A stretch of 64,000 nt of DNA from an uncultured Duncaniella sp. GTDB lineage: Bacteria > Bacteroidota > Bacteroidia > Bacteroidales > Muribaculaceae. A model generated the notes under the pieces. That model was not told where the DNA came from. It was given only the letters and a program-made list of their open reading frames with translations, and made no database searches. Both the position numbers and the translations under genes were made by a program. The DNA lies in contig CAJTJG010000009.1 of the NCBI GenBank assembly GCA_910576785.1, forward strand, positions 1 through 64,000, in the 5' to 3' direction. Each line of letters opens with the position of its first letter. Position 1 is the stretch's first letter. Shown piece after piece: positions 1-8,038 of this stretch.

Positions 1-130
1 AGAAGAGCCTTATGGCTAAGAAAACCTTTACCATGTTGGGCCGGCGTCCGTATTCACCGGCAAACATAGCGTCTTTTGTATCTTTCTATCAATTATGACA
101 CAACCTCTTTATCCATCATTAGCCTGATAA

Positions 131-772
131 CTATCTTATGATAAGCGTGCCCGGCGATCTGAATTTCACGACAACACACATATTCAGCGGCAATCGTCTT
201 GGAGTGTAATATTTCACCCTGAATTTGGGCATGGCATTCACCAGACGCAATGCCTCGGCCTCGATATCCTTCCTGCCATCCTTGGGTTTTATCACTTTCG
301 CGTCAGCCACACTGCCGTCAGGCATCACCTTGAAGCCTACCACAACCTGTGCGCTCCCTTCAAACGATTCAGGCACCCGGATATTCTGCTCGATCCATTC
401 CCTCATCTTACCATTCCCGCCGGGAAATTCGCATACAGGGTCCTGATCAATAAAAATATCCTTGTATTTGTCCTTTACCGTAGCTTTCAGCTCCTCCAGG
501 GCCCCAGGAACCAAAGTGAAGAATATAGCCTTGTTGCCATATTCATCATTCTTCACTTTCATAGACGTGATCTTGTCCGTGTCGATCATGTCAAGCGTAG
601 CTCCTGATATCCATTCATCGTTGAAATAGAGGAATGTTGTGCTCATGTCTATCTCATCAAGCGGGTACTGGATCATGGTGTACACGGTATCATTTTCATA
701 ATACTCAGGTTGAGCTACCGCCACGCCGCCGGTCAAGGCAAGCAGCACTGAAAACATCAAAGCCTTTTTCAT
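131..772 (-). CDS. TonB C-terminal domain protein (energy-transducer-like), secreted
   Basis: Protein of 213 aa read from the ATG at 770-772. This start gives an immediate signal peptide (MKKALMFSVLLALTGGVAVAQ). A longer in-frame extension lacks one and runs through the promoter. The C-terminal 90 residues carry the TonB-C pattern: an FPGG motif followed by an 'A.V.V.F.V..DGSV.D..V' strand pattern and a terminal 'MP.F' segment. The N-terminal part has no recognised domain. There is no N-terminal membrane anchor of the classical TonB type, so it is probably a periplasmic TonB-C-fold protein rather than a canonical transducer. A minus-strand -7 element (TAAATTTG) lies at 803-810. It appears monocistronic, downstream of the patatin gene. 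Confidence 0.75.
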   Translation of the reverse strand: MKKALMFSVLLALTGGVAVAQPEYYENDTVYTMIQYPLDEIDMSTTFLYFNDEWISGATLDMIDTDKITSMKVKNDEYGNKAIFFTLVPGALEELKATVKDKYKDIFIDQDPVCEFPGGNGKMREWIEQNIRVPESFEGSAQVVVGFKVMPDGSVADAKVIKPKDGRKDIEAEALRLVNAMPKFRVKYYTPRRLPLNMCVVVKFRSPGTLIIR

Positions 773-885
773 AGTCAAATTGGTATTTGTTAATGATATC
801 CGCAAATTTAAAAAAAAAGTTCTCGTTAAAGCAAACCTTTTCACAAAATATTTTTTCGGAAAACGGAATATCCGCAAACAAATCG

Positions 886-1734
886 CTATTGTTCCATAAA
901 ACGCCTGATGTCCGCGAGCTGCCGCATGCATGCCTCACGCCCGAGTTCGTAGACCTGACGTATTTTCTCAGGACTCATCTCAAGTCGTCCTATTGGCAAC
1001 GGCTCTTCAGGAGCTATGATCATTGTGTTGCCGAGCGACTCCTGTGCGTTTATATAGTCGAGTTGCGAATTGTACATGATGTGTCTGCGCCCCATTGCCT
1101 TGGCTATCTCCGGAGCGTAGGGCATCAGCAGTCTGAACAACCATTGCGGGGCGGGGGATTTCCTGTAGTCACGGGGTTGGGTTAGTACCACTATGTTGCG
1201 AGAATAACCGATGGATTGGAAATATCGCAGGGGTATTGAGTCGCTTATTCCACCGTCGAGCATACGGCGATCGCCATCCACTTTCACCGGCCGTGTCAGC
1301 ACAGGCATGGACGCGGAGGCCCGCAGCCATTCAAGTGATTGGTAGTCCACCTTCTCCATAAGGTAATACTCCGGTTTGCCCGATGCCACATCCGTGCATA
1401 CCACATGGAATTCCATCGGATTTTCCTCGAAAGCCCGGCTATCGAATATATCCAGTTGGAGCGGTAAGGTGTGGTAGGCGAACTCGGCACCGACAATATT
1501 GCCGGTGGTGAGCAACGAACGCCATCCCATATATCTCGGATCCTTGCAGTACTTGAGATTATAGCGCAACACGCGTCCCGGCTGACGTGACTTGTAGTTG
1601 CATCCGAAACTCGATCCTGCTGATACCCCCACCAGACCGTCGAACTCTATGCCATGCTCCATCATCACATCGATGACTCCGGCGGTGAACAGTCCACGCA
1701 TGGCACCACCTTCCAGCACAAGTCCGGTCTTCAT
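886..1734 (-). CDS. Patatin-like phospholipase (RssA/YjjU-type)
   Basis: Protein of 282 aa with the full patatin active site: oxyanion-hole motif GGAMRG at residues 9-14, nucleophile elbow GVSAG at 36-40 (Ser38), and the catalytic Asp in DGG near residue 160. It has no signal peptide and is probably a cytoplasmic serine lipase or acyl hydrolase of the bacterial patatin family. Its start codon overlaps the stop of the upstream FKBP gene by 4 bases (ATGA), so the two are probably translationally coupled. It is the last gene of the operon that starts with the Y-family polymerase. The natural substrate cannot be told from sequence. Confidence 0.9.
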   Translation of the reverse strand: MKTGLVLEGGAMRGLFTAGVIDVMMEHGIEFDGLVGVSAGSSFGCNYKSRQPGRVLRYNLKYCKDPRYMGWRSLLTTGNIVGAEFAYHTLPLQLDIFDSRAFEENPMEFHVVCTDVASGKPEYYLMEKVDYQSLEWLRASASMPVLTRPVKVDGDRRMLDGGISDSIPLRYFQSIGYSRNIVVLTQPRDYRKSPAPQWLFRLLMPYAPEIAKAMGRRHIMYNSQLDYINAQESLGNTMIIAPEEPLPIGRLEMSPEKIRQVYELGREACMRQLADIRRFMEQ

Positions 1735-2129
1735 GCTATCCCTATAAGCTCAATCTCGAACACAAGGACGGAACCTCCGGGTATACTGGGCTGGTTTATT
1801 CTGCCGTATGCCTTTTCTGCGGGGATATATATCTCCCACTTGTCCCCTACGTGCATATGCTGCAGTGCTATGATCCATCCTGTTATCAGTTCGCGCAACC
1901 TAAATGCAGGAGCCACTCCTCCGCGGCTACTGTCAAAAGTCTTGCCATTGATGGTTTTACCCGTATAGTGTACGGTCACCACGCTCCCACGGTCAGGGGT
2001 GCGGCTGTTTTTGTCGCCCGACTTCAGTATCTTATAGAATACTCCTCCGTCAAGAGGCTTCACACCCGGCTCACGCGATTTATCTTCGAGCCAGGCCTTG
2101 TTTTTCAATATGTAATCCTGTTTAGCCAT
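1731..2129 (-). CDS. FKBP-type peptidyl-prolyl cis-trans isomerase
   Basis: Protein of 132 aa. Residues about 45-130 form an FKBP domain, recognisable by 'V.VHYTGKTINGKTFDSS' at the start and 'IPGGSVLVFEIELI' at the end. It catalyses cis-trans isomerisation of Xaa-Pro bonds. There is no signal peptide, so it is probably cytoplasmic, unlike many periplasmic FKBPs of Bacteroidales. The roughly 40-residue N-terminal extension is unassigned. It sits 13 bases after the M50-like protease gene and overlaps the patatin gene by 4 bases, in the same operon. Confidence 0.92.
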   Translation of the reverse strand: MAKQDYILKNKAWLEDKSREPGVKPLDGGVFYKILKSGDKNSRTPDRGSVVTVHYTGKTINGKTFDSSRGGVAPAFRLRELITGWIIALQHMHVGDKWEIYIPAEKAYGRINQPSIPGGSVLVFEIELIGIA

Positions 2130-2142
2130 AATATATATTCTT

Positions 2143-3282
2143 TTATAACAGCATCCGCTCCATGATATCCAGGTCGCTCTTCACTTCTCCCTGAAGCAGG
2201 TATGTGTCCTTTGTCGTCAGGAGCCTGTCATATATACTCATCGCCTTATCGCGGTCATGATCCATCATAAGGGCTTTGCCACACAGCAAGCGCTGTTTGG
2301 ATGACATCACTCCGGCATATTGGTTAACGTAGTTCATCAGCTCCTTGTCCAGCAGGGACATGGCGCGGTCAAGTCGGCCGGTCATCATGGCGCAGAATGC
2401 CAGTTCGCAGGATATTTCATAGACATACAAGGATATTATCTCGTCCTTGTGGCTATACATCTCCTCAAACTCGCCATAGGCCTTTTCCCATTCCATCCGG
2501 TCTACGAGTCTTGACGCGTGCATAAGTGGCATAGACACCTCAAGCGAATTCCGCCAATCGGTATGTTCCGGCCATTCAAACCATCTATCGGGCATATCCT
2601 TCGGCCGTATCCCTTCCTGGATCAGAGCGTTGGCATGCAATTGCAACATGATCGCACGTTTCGCGGCATGATCATTCCGGAGATGCAGCATGTTGTAAGC
2701 ATCATTGCCGGCTCCGCCCATTTTCAACGGAATGCCATTTATCAATATGAGGATGAAGTCTGTGAGCATGAATATCACAAGAAATTCCACCATCATGGGG
2801 TGTGACACAAGAGGAAACAGCACGGCAGCTATGATCAGGAGCAATAGATTGGCAAGAACACCTCCGGCGTTGTACCAGAATACAGGGATGTTCTCCACCG
2901 GACGATCGGGCGGATCCAGCAAGCATTGACCGCCGGTACCGGCCACGGCAAACCGTTTCAGTCTGAAGTGTCCATTGCTGCGGAGAATCGTATAGTTGAA
3001 TATCCTGAACGACACAAAACGGTATCCTGACATGAGGCCGCACACCAGATGTCCGGCTTCATGTGTGATTATGATCACAGACAACGAAATGAGAAAGAAC
3101 ATCACCCCGGCTACTGCCGCATAAATCACCTCCAACATGTCGGCCCCGCCAAGTGAGGAGATAAACTGGGCAGCGGTCCGATCCGTAAACAATACCACTC
3201 CGACCCCGGCGAAGGTCAGGCCTATAAGTATGCCCGCCAGAAGTCCGACGGCTAATTTGAGTATATTTTTGAGAATATCCAT
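2143..3282 (-). CDS. M50-family-like integral membrane metalloprotease
   Basis: Protein of 379 aa. It has N-terminal hydrophobic segments (about 7-32 and 52-72), then the zinc motif HEAGH at 74-78 inside a membrane segment. A further hydrophobic stretch follows (about 130-190), then a conserved 'GGAGNDAYN' segment that resembles the third zinc-ligand region of site-2 proteases. The C-terminal third is soluble and helical, possibly TPR-like. The closest general type is an intramembrane S2P/M50 protease, which cleaves membrane-bound substrates; the substrate is unknown. It lies between the YolD-like gene and the FKBP gene, 24 and 13 bases away, in one operon. Confidence 0.75.
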   Translation of the reverse strand: MDILKNILKLAVGLLAGILIGLTFAGVGVVLFTDRTAAQFISSLGGADMLEVIYAAVAGVMFFLISLSVIIITHEAGHLVCGLMSGYRFVSFRIFNYTILRSNGHFRLKRFAVAGTGGQCLLDPPDRPVENIPVFWYNAGGVLANLLLLIIAAVLFPLVSHPMMVEFLVIFMLTDFILILINGIPLKMGGAGNDAYNMLHLRNDHAAKRAIMLQLHANALIQEGIRPKDMPDRWFEWPEHTDWRNSLEVSMPLMHASRLVDRMEWEKAYGEFEEMYSHKDEIISLYVYEISCELAFCAMMTGRLDRAMSLLDKELMNYVNQYAGVMSSKQRLLCGKALMMDHDRDKAMSIYDRLLTTKDTYLLQGEVKSDLDIMERMLL

Positions 3283-3306
3283 TACTTTCTTACAATTTTT
3301 CCGAAT

Positions 3307-3705
3307 TTATAGCTCGATATTTATTATTCTCTCTATGGGTATCAGCGCGCCGCGTTTCATGATGATATGCCTGCCATCCTTATCCAGTCCGGCTACAGTC
3401 CCGGTCATTTTCACCATACGACCTCCGGACTTCAGCCGGTCAGGACAAAAAAATGTTATGGTGATATCCGTGCCGCTATTCCCGTTGGCGAGTATCTCCT
3501 GTAGCTTTCTGTCTATCTCAGCCGCTGCTCCATCGTCAAGCTCGACCATCCCTGATGTGTGGCGTGCTGTCTCAGAGATAGCCTCCTCATGTCCCGACAG
3601 GGCAGCAAATGGAGCGAATTGTGCGGCACGGCTCTCTACTGGCATCCGCCTGCGGGTAGGAGAGTCGTAGTGGGGCAGATCGATTATATCGTCGTATTTA
3701 TTCAT
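3307..3705 (-). CDS. YolD-like protein, partner of Y-family polymerase
   Basis: Protein of 132 aa with the YolD-type N-terminal signature 'YDDIIDLPHYDSPTRR.MP...RAAQFAPFAAL.GHE'. YolD-like genes are typically found next to UmuC-like Y-family polymerases and are thought to act as an accessory or UmuD substitute. Here the start overlaps the 3' end of the polymerase gene by 8 bases, which supports co-expression. No transmembrane segment or catalytic motif is visible. Family membership rests on the N-terminal motif and the context. Confidence 0.85.
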   Translation of the reverse strand: MNKYDDIIDLPHYDSPTRRRMPVESRAAQFAPFAALSGHEEAISETARHTSGMVELDDGAAAEIDRKLQEILANGNSGTDITITFFCPDRLKSGGRMVKMTGTVAGLDKDGRHIIMKRGALIPIERIINIEL

Positions 3706-5188
3706 GATGTCCTCCTATATATCTGTTCCTGTCACGCTGCGTGGCTCCGATAGCGAAATTCAATCCTCTGAGTATCGCGTTTTTACCAAATTTCCGCTTT
3801 ATCTTCAGTATTGTCTCCTGGCGTCGGCGCTCCTTCGAGAGAGCTTCAGCCTTACTCTTTTTTTCGAGCATCTGTTTTTCATAATCCACGAACAGGTCAA
3901 GCTGTTGGGGCTTTTCCCGAAGTCGGCAGTCACCCTCATGTAGAAGGTCGCACGCTGTCAGGGTGAGTCTGCGCACCAGCAGTCCCGGATTCACGATACG
4001 GTCAAACAGCGATTCAATATGCCCGCTTATTGAGGTATATGATGATGTTGGCTCCGGCAGGCTTGCCGTTCCATGCGCATGAAAGGGGACATTCCGTCCG
4101 TAATGATCGGTAGTGATGCGTCCGTGATAGCCCGATGCGATAGCCGGATTGGAGAGCGACTCCACGTCATAACCCACCTCAAGCACAAGTCTGTCCGTCA
4201 GATACCTTTTGTCAAGCAGCTCGAGGGCCAGTGAGTCAGCCATTTCCATCGCTACGATCCGGGCTTCTGCCACCGGATACGGCCTGTTGAGCACCTGTCC
4301 GCTACTTATGGAATGAGTCTCTGGCCGATAGGATTTGACTTGGGCCATTGTCACCGGTTCCCATCCCCATGCATGATCGATCAGAAGTTCGGCATTTACT
4401 CCGAAGAGCTTATATAGAAAACTCTCGTGGGTCAGCGATGCCCTCGCCACATCACCCATGGTGAGAATACCATAGCGAGCCAGCTTTGTGGCGGTGCCTC
4501 TGCCCACACGCCAGAAGTCTGTTATCGGGAGATGGTCCCACAGCTGACGCCGGTAGCTCATCTCATCAAGTTCGGCTATGCGCACACCATCCTTGTCCGG
4601 TTTCATTTTCTTGGCCACGATATCCATGGCTATCTTGCACAGATACATGTTGGTGCCAATACCCGCAGTGGCGGTGATACCTGTCTCCGCAAGCACCTCG
4701 CGGATCATCTTCATGGCGAGGTCATGGGCCGAAATGCGGTAGGTAGTCAGATAGTCGGTCACATCCATGAATACCTCGTCTATGGAATAGATATGGATAT
4801 CCTCGGGCGCTATGTAGCGGAGATATACCTGATATATACGTGTAGAATAGTCGAGATAGAGAGCCATGCGCGGAGGTGCCACGATATAATCGACAGCACA
4901 TCCCAGATCGCCGTCAAGCATCCTGCGGTATATTGATCTGCTGGATCGTCCCCGCGTTCTGTTCACCTCACGTACCCGTTGAACCACCTCGAAGAGGCGC
5001 GGTCTCCCTCCTATCCCAAAGGATTTGAGGGCGGGGGAGACCGCAAGGCATATGGTCTTTTCCGTCCGCGACCGGTCAGCCACCACAAGACATGCATCAA
5101 GCGGATCAAGCCCTCGCTCCACACACTCCACCGAGGCGTAAAAGGACTTGAGATCAATGGCTACGTACTGTCTTTCTGCTCCTGTCAT
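3698..5188 (-). CDS. Y-family DNA polymerase (UmuC/ImpB/MucB type), translesion synthesis
   Basis: Protein of 496 aa. The palm motif 'IDLKSFYASVE' lies near residue 10 and carries the first catalytic Asp. 'YSIDEVFMD' near residue 115 carries the catalytic Asp-Glu pair. Helix-hairpin-helix and little-finger regions follow, then a basic helical tail (about 430-496). The length fits UmuC-like enzymes paired with YolD rather than shorter DinB. I chose the ATG at 5186-5188 over a TTG three codons upstream, because the promoter at 5195-5225 puts the predicted transcript start at about 5188, so the mRNA may be leaderless. It heads the operon down to 886. No LexA box was identified. Confidence 0.93.
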   Translation of the reverse strand: MTGAERQYVAIDLKSFYASVECVERGLDPLDACLVVADRSRTEKTICLAVSPALKSFGIGGRPRLFEVVQRVREVNRTRGRSSRSIYRRMLDGDLGCAVDYIVAPPRMALYLDYSTRIYQVYLRYIAPEDIHIYSIDEVFMDVTDYLTTYRISAHDLAMKMIREVLAETGITATAGIGTNMYLCKIAMDIVAKKMKPDKDGVRIAELDEMSYRRQLWDHLPITDFWRVGRGTATKLARYGILTMGDVARASLTHESFLYKLFGVNAELLIDHAWGWEPVTMAQVKSYRPETHSISSGQVLNRPYPVAEARIVAMEMADSLALELLDKRYLTDRLVLEVGYDVESLSNPAIASGYHGRITTDHYGRNVPFHAHGTASLPEPTSSYTSISGHIESLFDRIVNPGLLVRRLTLTACDLLHEGDCRLREKPQQLDLFVDYEKQMLEKKSKAEALSKERRRQETILKIKRKFGKNAILRGLNFAIGATQRDRNRYIGGHHE

Positions 5189-5194
5189 AGAATA

Positions 5195-5225
5195 CAAAAG
5201 TACGAAAAAATCCCTTATCCGTCAA
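5195..5225 (-). promoter_or_regulatory. Promoter of the Y-family polymerase operon
   Basis: The minus-strand -7 element TACTTTTG (5195-5202) is preceded by TTG at 5223-5225 with a 20-base spacer, matching the Bacteroidota sigma-ABfr consensus. The -33 element overlaps the stop codon of the AAA+ gene. The spacing predicts initiation at about 5188, at the ATG itself. Confidence 0.6.
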
Positions 5226-7048
5226 CAGGCAAATCCGATCCGCCTCTCTACGGGACGGATCGTCACTCCGACCGGAATATCGCCAGGTAACAGCGTGGTC
5301 AGATCCGCGATGGTCGGATGATCTATGGCTGAGATCCTGCGGCCCATGGCCGGAAGAATCTCTGTCTCTATCACATTCACCACATGACGTGCGTTTCCAA
5401 ACGAACTATCCCGGCAGGCATAGTCAGCGGCCAGACGGGATCTGAGTTTCTCGCCGGCAAGGTCTGACAGGGTGAATTTTGAATCATTCAGATATCTTAC
5501 AGCTATCTCATACAGCTCATCGACAGAAAAGTCGGCAAACCTATACATGTTACTCGACGGAATTCTCGATGCGAGTCCGGGATTCAATTTGAGCATGTCA
5601 AGCATCGGTTCCTCATAGCCCGCGAGTATGAGCATCCAGTCGCGGTTGGCGGTATCGGCCAGTGCTGTCATCAGCGATTCTATCACAAGTCGGCCCGGAT
5701 CCTTGGGATCCATGGTCTGATGCAACTGATAGGCTTCGTCTATAAACAGGATGCCCCCATGCGCTTCTTGGATAGCCTCGAGCGTCTTCTTCTCTTCATC
5801 GCCATAGAACCGGCCTATGAGTGAAGAGCGCTCACGCACCACCACATGTCCGCTCGACAACGCACCGCATTCATGCAGTATCTCACCCATCCTCTTGGCC
5901 ACTGTGGTCTTGCCTGTGCCGGGGGATCCGAGAAACATGCAGTGAAGTGGGGTAGTGGGGACGGGGAGACCTGCACGACGTCGCAGGGCATAGAAAGTCA
6001 TCAGACATCGGTATGCCTCAAGTTTTGATTTCACATCAGCAAGACCTACCAACGATTCAAGCGGATCTCCTCCACCTGCCTCTTCATTGTCATCAGTCCT
6101 GTCATTCTGCCTCATGAGATTGGCATAAGTTTCTTTACGCACCTCGAGGATTTTCATTGCTGTCTCATCATCAATGGACTTCACAGGTCTGAGATCATTA
6201 TGCATCAGTTCACCCTCTTCATCCTCACTTCCCACACCGAAGAGGGCGGCGGCAAATGCGTAGCCCATACTCTGGAGTTCCGCATATACGAAACCCTCCA
6301 CTCTAAGCTGTTGTGGTATCATGCAGGAAGCCTCCACAACAGGGGTGCCATCACCTCCAGAACAAGTCCCGTCTACCGACAGTGAGCATCGCTCAATGAG
6401 TTCATGGCCATCCTTACCCACAAAGCGCATGAAGAGTTCCGGCAACCGTGGCGATTCAGTCACGGTATTTTCAAGTCTGAACGTCACCTCCAGATTGAAT
6501 GTGAAAGTGGATCCGACCGAAGTAAGCCTGCGGTTGAACAAGTCGAGTTCGCTGGAGAACTCCGGTCTCTCCATGTAGGCTGAGACTGGGTTATAGTATT
6601 TGGTAGGGAGCTTCTTTACGGCTATGAACTCAAGCGATTTCGACATGAGCATGCCATCAGACTTAGATGGTGCCGAGACCTCCACCGTATAATATGTGGC
6701 AGCATCATCGATCATGTCGCGGCGCAGCGGCAGATCCACGCGCTCGCTTTTGGTAATGACATTCCACGGTATCTCCACACAGACAGTGCGTGAGGAGATT
6801 ATATCTCCGGAAGTCCGGTTCCGGAGATTCACATAGAGGGTCTGTCTTGTTTTGTGATGACGGGAATTGTCATATAGCTTGTTGTAAAGGTCTATTCTGA
6901 CCGCAAGCTTCGACAATTGCCCGAAGGGTATGAACTGTGTTCGGGATGTGAAGGCCTCGAAGGCCGGAAAGTCTGTGGCCAGTCTGGATGACTGGCAATA
7001 GGGTTGTACGGATATAGAGAGAACGTCTGTCTTTATAGAATTTGTCAT
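5222..7048 (-). CDS. AAA+ ATPase (CbbX/SpoVK-like module) with unknown N-terminal half
   Basis: Protein of 608 aa. Residues about 330-590 are an AAA+ module of the CbbX/SpoVK type: Walker A GSPGTGKT at 374-381, Walker B ILFIDEAY at 433-440, and a sensor-like 'LILAGYEE'. A helical lid with 'FGNARHV' follows. Residues 1-300 are rich in predicted beta strands and match no domain I recognise. They may form two beta-sandwich units (about 1-145 and 165-275), joined to the ATPase by an acidic linker. The enzyme probably remodels a protein partner using ATP; the partner is unknown. It lies upstream of the polymerase gene, which has its own promoter. The start codon is buried in a long-range leader helix (see 7045-7380). 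Confidence 0.8.
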   Translation of the reverse strand: MTNSIKTDVLSISVQPYCQSSRLATDFPAFEAFTSRTQFIPFGQLSKLAVRIDLYNKLYDNSRHHKTRQTLYVNLRNRTSGDIISSRTVCVEIPWNVITKSERVDLPLRRDMIDDAATYYTVEVSAPSKSDGMLMSKSLEFIAVKKLPTKYYNPVSAYMERPEFSSELDLFNRRLTSVGSTFTFNLEVTFRLENTVTESPRLPELFMRFVGKDGHELIERCSLSVDGTCSGGDGTPVVEASCMIPQQLRVEGFVYAELQSMGYAFAAALFGVGSEDEEGELMHNDLRPVKSIDDETAMKILEVRKETYANLMRQNDRTDDNEEAGGGDPLESLVGLADVKSKLEAYRCLMTFYALRRRAGLPVPTTPLHCMFLGSPGTGKTTVAKRMGEILHECGALSSGHVVVRERSSLIGRFYGDEEKKTLEAIQEAHGGILFIDEAYQLHQTMDPKDPGRLVIESLMTALADTANRDWMLILAGYEEPMLDMLKLNPGLASRIPSSNMYRFADFSVDELYEIAVRYLNDSKFTLSDLAGEKLRSRLAADYACRDSSFGNARHVVNVIETEILPAMGRRISAIDHPTIADLTTLLPGDIPVGVTIRPVERRIGFAC

Positions 7049-7380
7049 AGTTTATACAGTTTATTGAGTTTAATAGAATAATTTGACCAATAACCGGATA
7101 TAGCCGGATAGAACGACTGTTTGTGTCCCAAAATGTCAATGTGCGCACGCCACCGGAGCCTGACATGCATGTGAGGTTGTCCGGTTAGGGTCAGGACACA
7201 CCACGGGCTGTCAGCCTATACGGCAGTGAGGTTGATTGTTGGGGAAATGGGATTTTCCGACAAGCACACAGATCACCGTCGCCGTCGTGAAACACGACAG
7301 ATGGCAGGATTCGTTTTTCGGAAGTCTGTGTGACTCATCATTGGTCAAATCTATATGAAACTGTATAAACTATGATAGAT
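7045..7380 (-). ncRNA. Structured 5' leader of the AAA+ gene with start-codon-sequestering inverted repeat
   Basis: Seen: the perfect 18-base arms 7045-7062 and 7358-7375 are reverse complements, and nested 11-base arms 7081-7091 and 7340-7350 are too. The promoter at 7387-7418 predicts a transcript starting near 7380. In this RNA the 3' 18-base arm contains the AUG (7046-7048). The enclosed 248 bases hold further stems: cacacaga/tctgtgtg (7265-7272/7325-7332), a gtcgtg/cacgac hairpin (7284-7289/7293-7298), and tgtcc/ggaca (7178-7182/7194-7198). Inference: a long-range helix closes a multi-hairpin leader and blocks initiation until opened. An overlapping upstream reading frame from 7166 crosses the helix in another frame. 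Alternatives are an invertible DNA segment or a degenerate mobile element. Confidence 0.5.
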
Positions 7381-7386
7381 TTCCGG

Positions 7387-7418
7387 CAAAGATAATATGA
7401 AAAAACCGGATATCCAAA
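7387..7418 (-). promoter_or_regulatory. Promoter of the AAA+ gene, outside the inverted repeat
   Basis: The minus-strand -7 element TATCTTTG (7387-7394) is preceded by TTTG (7415-7418) with a 20-base spacer, an exact Bacteroidota-type match. Initiation is predicted near 7380, giving a leader of about 330 nt. A second -7-like element (TAGATTTG, 7346-7353) inside the repeat lacks a -33 partner. Upstream, an imperfectly palindromic ctgatc/gatcag element (about 7439-7456) and a direct repeat of tcaattatgg (7442-7451, 7477-7486) could be regulator sites. Confidence 0.6.
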
Positions 7419-7506
7419 TAAAAGTGTCTATCCGGCCCTGATCAATTATGGATCAGCGGACATAAACGGTTGACCCTCAATTATGGCTACATGGCAGGGA
7501 AGGGCA

Positions 7507-7553
7507 TAAAAAAACTATCCGCTCTCCAATGTCTTGGTGCGGATAGTTTTTTG
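7507..7553 (-). terminator. Intrinsic terminator downstream of rpsO
   Basis: A ten-base stem (7513-7522 with 7539-7548) is flanked by an A-run on the left and a T-run on the right, so it could work in both directions. It lies 60 bases past the rpsO stop and isolates rpsO from the AAA+ promoter region. Confidence 0.8.
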
Positions 7554-7611
7554 TGATCTTCAAGCTTGACCTGGCTGCATCCTTCCTTGTATAGAAAGAA
7601 TTGCCTGAGTC

Positions 7612-7887
7612 TTACTTTCTGATACCGAGCTCCTTCTGGGCGATGATGGCACGGTAGCGGTTGATGTCCTTGCGGATCAGATAGTCGAGAAGACGACGAC
7701 GCTTACCTACCAATGCCTTAAGGGCACGTGCGGTCGTATAATCTTTGTGATTTGACCGAAGGTGCTCGGTCAAATGAGCAATACGGATGGAGAATAATGC
7801 AATCTGTGCTTCAGGAGAGCCAGTGTCAGTCTTGCCCTTACCGTACTTCTCAAAGATTTCTACTTTTTCATCAGAGTTCAAATGCAT
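7612..7887 (-). CDS. rpsO: 30S ribosomal protein S15
   Basis: Protein of 91 aa, the standard S15 length. It carries the family signature 'DTGSPEAQIALFSIRI..LTEHL..N.KDY...R.L..LVGKRRRLLDYL'. S15 binds the central domain of 16S rRNA early in assembly of the small subunit. It stands alone between its own promoter and a strong terminator. The 5' untranslated region is short (about 50 bases). S15 is autoregulated in several bacteria, but I see no clear pseudoknot here. Confidence 0.98.
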   Translation of the reverse strand: MHLNSDEKVEIFEKYGKGKTDTGSPEAQIALFSIRIAHLTEHLRSNHKDYTTARALKALVGKRRRLLDYLIRKDINRYRAIIAQKELGIRK

Positions 7888-7942
7888 TGATACGGATGTT
7901 TAAAAGTGATTAAAAATTGGGTATTTTGCGTTAAAAAGCATG

Positions 7943-7974
7943 CAAAGGTAGTAATTTTTCCGGAGTCACACAAA
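7943..7974 (-). promoter_or_regulatory. rpsO promoter
   Basis: The minus-strand -7 element TACCTTTG (7943-7950) and -33 element TTTG (7971-7974) are separated by 20 bases, a full match to the Bacteroidota consensus. Confidence 0.7.
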
Positions 7975-8038
7975 TGTTTGAGATAAAATCATGTTCAAAA
8001 TCCACTCTTTTATCTCCCGATAATGTGATTCTCTGGGT

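Noticed and set aside
1..130. Possible start of a minus-strand gene (ATG at 65-67 reading off the left edge)
   Set aside because: Only 22 codons are inside the window, no promoter fits, and the translation matches no family I recognise.
6870..7166. 98-codon frame starting inside the AAA+ leader and overlapping the AAA+ gene
   Set aside because: The product looks random and overlaps a real gene in another frame. It is kept only as a possible regulatory upstream frame.
7045..7375. Retron or group I/II intron
   Set aside because: There is no reverse transcriptase or intron-encoded protein, and I saw no conserved intron core in the 248-base interior.
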